Assembly (NCBI GenBank): GCA_944321965.1
Contig: CALUNH010000013.1
Span: forward strand, 1-61,086
Source: an uncultured Alistipes sp.
GTDB lineage: Bacteria; Bacteroidota; Bacteroidia; Bacteroidales; Rikenellaceae
Direction of reading: 5' to 3'
Length of the DNA: 61,086 bases
Under the pieces are notes generated by a model. It was not told the DNA's origin. It did not search any database and saw only the letters and a program-made list of their open reading frames with translations. Below are positions 56,967-61,086 of this stretch, piece by piece (positions within the stretch are counted from its first letter, which is position 1; each line of letters starts with the position of its first letter). Both the position numbers and the translations under genes were made by a program.

Positions 56967-58463
56967 ATGAAACAGTACATTCTTGCACTCGACCAGGGGA
57001 CGAGCAGCTCCCGGGCGATTGTTTTCGACGAGCGGGGAACGACGTGCGCCGTAGCACAGCGGGAGTTCCGTCAGATCTTCCCGAAATCGGGCTGGGTGGA
57101 GCACGATCCGCACGAGATCTGGTCGTCGCAGGCTTCGGTGATAGCCGAGGCGATCACGATGATGGACATCACGGGATTGAACATCGCCGGCATCGGTATC
57201 ACGAACCAGCGAGAGACGACGATCGTGTGGGATTCGGAGACCGAGGAGCCGGTCTACAATGCGATCGTGTGGCAGGACCGCCGCACGTCGGACTACTGCG
57301 ACGAGTTGAAGAACCAGGGCCTCACGGATATGATCCGCCAGAAGACGGGCCTGATCATCGACGCCTATTTCAGCGCCACGAAGATCAAGTGGATCCTGGA
57401 CAACGTGCCCGGGGCCCGCGAGCGTGCCGAGAAGGGCAAGCTGATGTTCGGAACGGTCGACACGTGGCTGATCTGGCGTCTGACGCGCGGTGAGGTGCAC
57501 GTGACGGACGTGAGCAACGCTTCGCGGACGATGCTCTTCAACATCAACACGCTGGAGTGGGACCAGGAGTTGCTGGACCTGTTCCGGATTCCGCGTTCGA
57601 TGATGCCGGAGGTGAAGTCGTCGAGCGAGGTCTACGGCCACACCAAGACGACGATCTTCGCGCACAAGGTACCCATCGCGGGAATTGCGGGCGACCAGCA
57701 GGCCGCCCTGTTCGGACAGATGTGCACCGAGCCGGGGATGGTCAAGAATACCTACGGTACGGGCTGCTTCCTGCTGATGAACAGCGGCGAGAAACCGATA
57801 CTTTCGCAGAACAACCTGCTGACGACCGTGGCATGGAAGATCGGCGACAAGGTGAACTATGCCCTGGAGGGGAGTATTTTCGTGGGCGGTTCGGTCGTGC
57901 AGTGGCTGCGTGACGGGCTGGGCGTGATCAACTCTTCGTCGGAGGTCGAGGAGCTTGCGTCGCGTGTTCCGGATACGAACGGAGTCTACTTCGTTCCGGC
58001 ACTGACGGGCCTCGGGGCTCCGTGGTGGGACCAGTATGCGCGCGGTACGATTATCGGGATCAGCCGCGGCACCACGACGGCCCATATCGCGCGTGCGGCC
58101 CTCGAAGGCATCGCCTTCCAGACGATGGACATCACGGCGGCCATGTCGCGGGACGCGGGCATTCCGCTCAAGGAGCTGAAGGTCGACGGCGGGGCTTCGC
58201 GCAACAACCTGCTGATGCAGTTCCAGGCCGACATTCTCGGCACGAAGGTGATCCGTCCGCAGGTTGTGGAGACCACGGCCATGGGTGCGGCCTATCTGGC
58301 GGGTTTGGCCGTGGGCTACTGGTCGAGCATCGACGAGATCCGCAAGCAGTGGCAGATCGACCGTGTATTCGAGCCCTCGATGGAGGATTCGAAGGCGGCC
58401 GAGGCGAAGGCCGGCTGGACCGATGCCGTGAAACGCACGCTGAGCGACTATACCAGACGTTAG
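56967..58463 (+). CDS. glpK: Glycerol kinase
   Basis: This 498-residue FGGY-family kinase phosphorylates glycerol to sn-glycerol 3-phosphate with ATP. Diagnostic motifs are [18 protein letters not shown] at the N-terminus, [52 protein letters not shown] and the C-terminal [20 protein letters not shown]. The length is standard. It starts 54 nt after glpC and supplies the substrate of GlpABC. Confidence 0.97.
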   Translation: MKQYILALDQGTSSSRAIVFDERGTTCAVAQREFRQIFPKSGWVEHDPHEIWSSQASVIAEAITMMDITGLNIAGIGITNQRETTIVWDSETEEPVYNAIVWQDRRTSDYCDELKNQGLTDMIRQKTGLIIDAYFSATKIKWILDNVPGARERAEKGKLMFGTVDTWLIWRLTRGEVHVTDVSNASRTMLFNINTLEWDQELLDLFRIPRSMMPEVKSSSEVYGHTKTTIFAHKVPIAGIAGDQQAALFGQMCTEPGMVKNTYGTGCFLLMNSGEKPILSQNNLLTTVAWKIGDKVNYALEGSIFVGGSVVQWLRDGLGVINSSSEVEELASRVPDTNGVYFVPALTGLGAPWWDQYARGTIIGISRGTTTAHIARAALEGIAFQTMDITAAMSRDAGIPLKELKVDGGASRNNLLMQFQADILGTKVIRPQVVETTAMGAAYLAGLAVGYWSSIDEIRKQWQIDRVFEPSMEDSKAAEAKAGWTDAVKRTLSDYTRR

Positions 58464-58516
58464 CCGCCGGATGCCGATTCAAAAACCCATAAAAACCTGA
58501 AAAACAACGGATAAAT

Positions 58517-58583
58517 CCGGAGGCCCCGGAGAATCCCGGAATTTTTCCGGGACCCCGGAACCTTCCGGGAAATCCCCGGAAAA
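58517..58583 (+). promoter_or_regulatory. Cluster of CCCCGGAA repeats and hairpins before glpF
   Basis: The 137-bp spacer between glpK and glpF carries five or so CCGGAA/CCCCGG words. A perfect hairpin TCCCGGAA-TTT-TTCCGGGA lies at 58534-58552, followed by further CCCCGG/CCGGGG pairing. Several mutually exclusive hairpins could form, with no T-run long enough for a standard terminator. It may tune glpF expression within the operon. Confidence 0.45.
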
Positions 58584-58600
58584 CCTTAAAACCTTATGCT

Positions 58601-59338
58601 ATGAGTGAAGTTATGGTAAAGTGCCTGTTCGAGTTCATCGGCACGGCAATTCTGGTACTGTTCGGCGACGGCGTCGTCGCCTGTACGACGCTGAAGAAAT
58701 CCAAGGGTGAGAATGCCGGCTGGGTAGTCATTACGCTGGCGTGGGGTCTTGCCGTCATGCTGGGCGTCTTCATCTCGGGCCCCTACTCGGGCGCGCATCT
58801 GAATCCGGCCGTAACGCTGGGACTGGCGGCTGCCGGGACCTTTGCGTGGTCGATGGTCATTCCGTATATCGTTGCGCAGATGCTGGGCGGTTTCGTGGGT
58901 GCGATCCTCGTCTACGCCTTCTACAAGGACCACTACGACGCCACGTCGGACCCCGCGACCAAACTCGGGACCTTCTGCACGATTCCGGCCATCCGCAACT
59001 ACGGCCGCAACCTCTTCAGTGAGATCGTCGGCACGTTCGTGCTGGTGTTCGTGATCCTCGCTCTCTCGATCGACGGCAACACCTCGGAAGTCGGCATGGG
59101 CGCCCTGGGGGCCTTCCCCGTTGCGATGCTGATCGTTGCGCTGGGCATGTCGCTCGGCGGTACGACGGGTTACGCCATCAATCCGGCCCGCGACCTGGCA
59201 CCGCGTCTGGCGCACGCCATTCTGCCGATCAAGGGCAAGGGCTCGAACGACTGGGGTTACTCGTGGGTGCCGGTCGTCGGTCCGATCATCGGCGGATTCA
59301 TCGCCGCGGCACTCTATTGCGTGATCTATTGCTATTGA
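58601..59338 (+). CDS. glpF: Glycerol uptake facilitator (aquaglyceroporin)
   Basis: This 245-residue inner-membrane channel of the MIP family lets glycerol diffuse into the cell. Six membrane helices and both NPA half-helices are present: SGAHLNPAVTLGLAAAG (about residue 65) and GYAINPARDLAPRLAHA (about 190). The Asp after the second NPAR favours a glycerol channel over a strict water channel. It follows glpK and is 13 nt before the outer-membrane barrel gene. Confidence 0.95.
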   Translation: MSEVMVKCLFEFIGTAILVLFGDGVVACTTLKKSKGENAGWVVITLAWGLAVMLGVFISGPYSGAHLNPAVTLGLAAAGTFAWSMVIPYIVAQMLGGFVGAILVYAFYKDHYDATSDPATKLGTFCTIPAIRNYGRNLFSEIVGTFVLVFVILALSIDGNTSEVGMGALGAFPVAMLIVALGMSLGGTTGYAINPARDLAPRLAHAILPIKGKGSNDWGYSWVPVVGPIIGGFIAAALYCVIYCY

Positions 59339-59351
59339 AAACCCTGCAGCC

Positions 59352-60101
59352 ATGAAGAACCTGAAACATCTTGCAGTGCTCATCGGTGCATTGCTGTTTT
59401 CGGCGTCGGCCTTCGGGCAAACCGCACGCCTGCATCTGAACGGAACCTTGCAGAACATGCACCTGTGGCGGGGTCTGCAGGTTGCGGACGGCGGCGTCCT
59501 GGCCGCGGATCTGAATGTCGGCTTCCTCAACGACGGCCTGAAAGTGGGTCTGTGGGGCGGTACGGATTTCACGGGCGACTACAAGGAGTTCGACTACTAT
59601 GTCTCGTATTCGGTAGCGGGCTTCACGGTGGCCGTGTGGGACATCTTCAACTACTCGCCGGAGCTGCCCTTCAGCAAGGACATCTTCAACTACAACAAAT
59701 TCTCGACGACGCACTTCCTCGACCTGAGCGTGGCCTACAACTTCGACACGAAATTCGACGTTCCGCTGCGTCTGTACTGGGCTACGATCTTCGCGGGCCG
59801 CGACCTGAACACGGCGGGCGACAACCGCTATTCGACCTTCGTGAGCGCCGAGTACAGCGTCTACCGCAATGAGTACTGGATCGTGGACGTAGGTTTGGGC
59901 GGCACCTTTGCCTTCAACCGGGACGGTCTCGACGGCGATGCGAACTTCTACGGCAATGACGGCATCAACCAGATCTCGCTGCGTACGACCTACAAGTTGA
60001 GACTGGGGCGTTTCGACATGCCGGTCTTCGCCCATGCGATGTGGAATCCCGATCTGAAGGACGGTTACCTGCAGGTGGGTATCAACCTGTTTGCCTTCTG
60101 A
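59352..60101 (+). CDS. Outer-membrane beta-barrel protein of the glp operon
   Basis: This 249-residue exported protein has a signal peptide ending at FGQ. The mature chain is a series of amphipathic beta-strands (LHLNGTLQNMHLWRGLQVAD, GLKVGLWGGTDFTGDYKEFD, YYVSYSVAGFTVAVWDIFNY, LRLYWATIFAGRDLN) ending in QVGINLFAF with a terminal Phe, as outer-membrane porins do. I do not recognise a named family. Being 13 nt behind glpF, it may be the outer-membrane channel that admits glycerol or glycerol phosphates. A terminator follows at 60127. Confidence 0.75.
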   Translation: MKNLKHLAVLIGALLFSASAFGQTARLHLNGTLQNMHLWRGLQVADGGVLAADLNVGFLNDGLKVGLWGGTDFTGDYKEFDYYVSYSVAGFTVAVWDIFNYSPELPFSKDIFNYNKFSTTHFLDLSVAYNFDTKFDVPLRLYWATIFAGRDLNTAGDNRYSTFVSAEYSVYRNEYWIVDVGLGGTFAFNRDGLDGDANFYGNDGINQISLRTTYKLRLGRFDMPVFAHAMWNPDLKDGYLQVGINLFAF

Positions 60102-60126
60102 TCCGTGCGGAGGGTGTGAAAAACGG

Positions 60127-60159
60127 AAAACCGGGAGATCTGGAACCTTCCGGTTTTTT
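60127..60159 (+). terminator. Terminator of the glp operon
   Basis: AAAACCGG (60127-60134) pairs with CCGGTTTT (60150-60157), continuing into T residues. It lies 25 nt after the barrel-gene stop. Confidence 0.75.
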
Positions 60160-60210
60160 CGTGGGGTGTGATTTTTTGGTGGCGAGTGAAATGGGGAATG
60201 GCGGATCGGA

Positions 60211-60285
60211 AATTTCCCATTTCCCATTTTCCATTCTCCATTTTCAATTCTCAATTCTCAATTCTCAATTCTCAATTCTCAATTC
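60211..60285. repeat. Heptanucleotide tandem array
   Basis: Six exact TCAATTC units occupy 60244-60285, preceded by about four diverged CCATTTT/CCATTCT units. It is a short-tandem-repeat array in non-coding DNA, related to the repeats at 55333 and 60866. Confidence 0.9.
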
Positions 60286-60295
60286 TCCCTCTCCG

Positions 60296-60422
60296 GTCAT
60301 TCCCGCGAAAGCGGGAATCCGCCCGGCTAAGATGCGGATCTTATGGGTGGAGGGAAGCCGAAAGGATCGGATTCGGTTTCGCGCTATGATGATCCTGGAT
60401 TTCCGCTCAAGGCGGAAATGAC
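60296..60422. mobile_element. MITE/REP-like inverted pair
   Basis: Two palindromic ends face each other across 76 bp. The left (60296-60320) reads GTCATTCCCGC-GAAA-GCGGGAATCC. The right (60397-60422) is its inverted relative, GTCATTTCCGC-CTTGA-GCGGAAATCC on the - strand. Changes in one arm of each palindrome are matched in the other. No transposase is present, so if mobile it needs help in trans. Confidence 0.6.
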
Positions 60423-60435
60423 GGGAGCGGACGAC

Positions 60436-60627
60436 GCGGATTCAAGGGTTGGAAACCTCCGAAGGGTTCAGCAGCCCTTAAAACCGGTTTCTTAAACCGG
60501 GCGGATTCACGCTGCGGAAACCGTTAAAGGTTCAGCAGCCCCTAAAACCGGTTTCTTAAACCGGGCGGATTCAAGGGTTGGAAATCTCCGAAGGTTCAGC
60601 AGCCCTTAAAACCGGTTTCTTAAACCG
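60436..60627 (+). repeat. Three tandem units of repeat module A (64-65 bp)
   Basis: Units start GCGGATTCA at 60436, 60501 and 60565, and each ends with the hairpin CCGGTTTCTTAAACCGG after a CAGCAGCCC(T)TAAAA segment. They are related to the 71-nt modules at 11321 and 11563. Confidence 0.85.
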
Positions 60628-60629
60628 GC

Positions 60630-60800
60630 GGCACCTTTTGGTGTCAAAAGGTGCCACCAAAACCATCCGCACGTCGCCTGCTGCGGGAGATGACGGACGG
60701 GTGAGTTGAGCGGGCGCAGTAAGATCAGGCCTTTACAGCCTCCCGCTCCGGGCACTCACCCGCCCGTCATCTCTTGAACCGCTTCCGGCGAGAGTGCGGA
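60630..60800. repeat. Structured repeat element, copy 2
   Basis: The layout matches copy 1 (11390-11559). Hairpin 2 is at 60630-60655. A 20-bp stem joins 60687-60706 to 60754-60773 with one mismatch. The 47-nt conserved segment (60707-60753) is closed by GAGCGGG/CCCGCTC (60708 and 60742), and an outer TCCGCAC/GTGCGGA pair lies at 60666 and 60794. The long stem has no sequence similarity to that of copy 1, yet pairing is kept. It ends about 80 bp from the flavodoxin gene. Confidence 0.7.
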
Positions 60801-60865
60801 ATCGGGCTTCTCACCGTCCCCGCCAGCCGGGCAGGTGAAGGCTTCGGATCGCCAGTTTTGCTTAA

Positions 60866-60900
60866 TTTTCCATTTTCAATTTTCAATTTTCCATTTTCAA
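60866..60900. repeat. TTTTCAA/TTTTCCA heptad run at the flavodoxin 3' end
   Basis: Five 7-nt units overlap the last codons and stop of the leftward flavodoxin gene: the stop TGA at 60883-60885 and the Met-Glu-Asn before it come from the repeat. The same situation holds at the end of glpB. Confidence 0.75.
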
Positions 60901-61086
60901 AGCCTGTTCGACCCAGGCGCGGATCTCGGCATCGCCTGCCCGGTTCAGAAGCCGCCCAGGCCGCCACGCAGCCTGAGGATAGGCCTTTTTCAGGACTGCG
61001 GCGCTGTTTGAGATTCCGCTGCCGCCCGACGTGGCAAAGGGAATGACGCTCTTCCCGCGCAGGTCGTAACGGTCGAGGAAGGTCTC
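60883..61086 (-). CDS. Flavodoxin-family protein, partial (3' end only)
   Basis: Read leftwards from the window edge, 67 codons give [40 protein letters not shown] and [19 protein letters not shown] before the stop. [12 protein letters not shown] is the third FMN-binding loop of flavodoxins of the Flavodoxin_4 type, small FMN electron carriers. The start and the first two loops lie beyond position 61086. The final KMEN residues derive from the heptad repeat, implying that the original stop was replaced or moved by repeat growth. Confidence 0.8.
   Translation of the reverse strand, partial: ETFLDRYDLRGKSVIPFATSGGSGISNSAAVLKKAYPQAAWRPGRLLNRAGDAEIRAWVEQALKMEN

Overview
The window looks like a chromosomal segment of a gut Bacteroidales, most likely Alistipes or a close Rikenellaceae relative. 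The grounds are a GC content that I estimate at about 60 %, SusC/SusD pairs with ECF sigma/FecR control, DUF1735 lipoproteins, a rho gene with a long disordered insert, and repeated promoter motifs of the Bacteroidetes type (TTTG, about 20 nt, TAnnTTTG). The genus is inferred from style and gene content, not from a marker gene.

Region 1 (about 1-22.7 kb) holds two paralogous polysaccharide utilisation loci (PULs) lying tail to tail. The left one runs rightwards: ECF sigma, FecR anti-sigma, SusC, SusD, a short GH18-like lipoprotein, a DUF1735+LamG lipoprotein and a DUF1735+GH18-fold lipoprotein. The right one repeats the same order leftwards, with its sigma gene (22144-22719) divergent. The order resembles the high-mannose N-glycan PUL of B. 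thetaiotaomicron (BT_3983 onward). In both DUF1735+GH18 proteins, however, the position of the catalytic Glu is Lys or Arg, so the loci appear to encode glycan capture without a working endoglycosidase. The 0.7 kb between the two PULs carries structured repeats.

Region 2 (22.9-44 kb) is mixed. It has a tyrosine recombinase, a LuxC-like acyl-CoA reductase protein, a pRiA4b ORF-3-like protein, miaA, tRNA-Leu(UAA), a BACON-type lipoprotein, a retropepsin-like protein, a TonB-like outer-membrane barrel, two membrane TPR/helix-turn-helix regulators, a DUF2284 protein and an unknown lipoprotein. It continues with a cobalamin riboswitch ahead of an unknown 122-residue protein, an ECF-transporter S-component-like protein, a DUF1893 protein, an S1/P1 nuclease, rho and an AraC-family regulator.

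Region 3 (44-52 kb) is a leftward operon: a GH130 mannoside phosphorylase and three different GH92 alpha-mannosidases, coupled by very short spacings or overlaps. It would trim the mannose arms and phosphorolyse the Man-beta-1,4-GlcNAc core of N-glycans, matching the glycans predicted for Region 1.

Region 4 (52.4-60.1 kb) is a rightward glycerol operon, glpA-glpB-glpC-glpK-glpF plus an outer-membrane barrel protein: uptake, phosphorylation and anaerobic oxidation of glycerol 3-phosphate. A 350-bp block of repeats interrupts it between glpB and glpC.

Region 5 (60.1-61.1 kb) is packed with repeats: a TCAATTC heptad array, a MITE-like inverted pair, three 65-bp tandem units and a second copy of the structured element found between the PULs. 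The window ends inside a flavodoxin-family gene. The most unusual item is that structured element. Its two copies share a nearly identical 47-nt loop but have unrelated, self-complementary stems, and an inner helix differs by compensatory changes.
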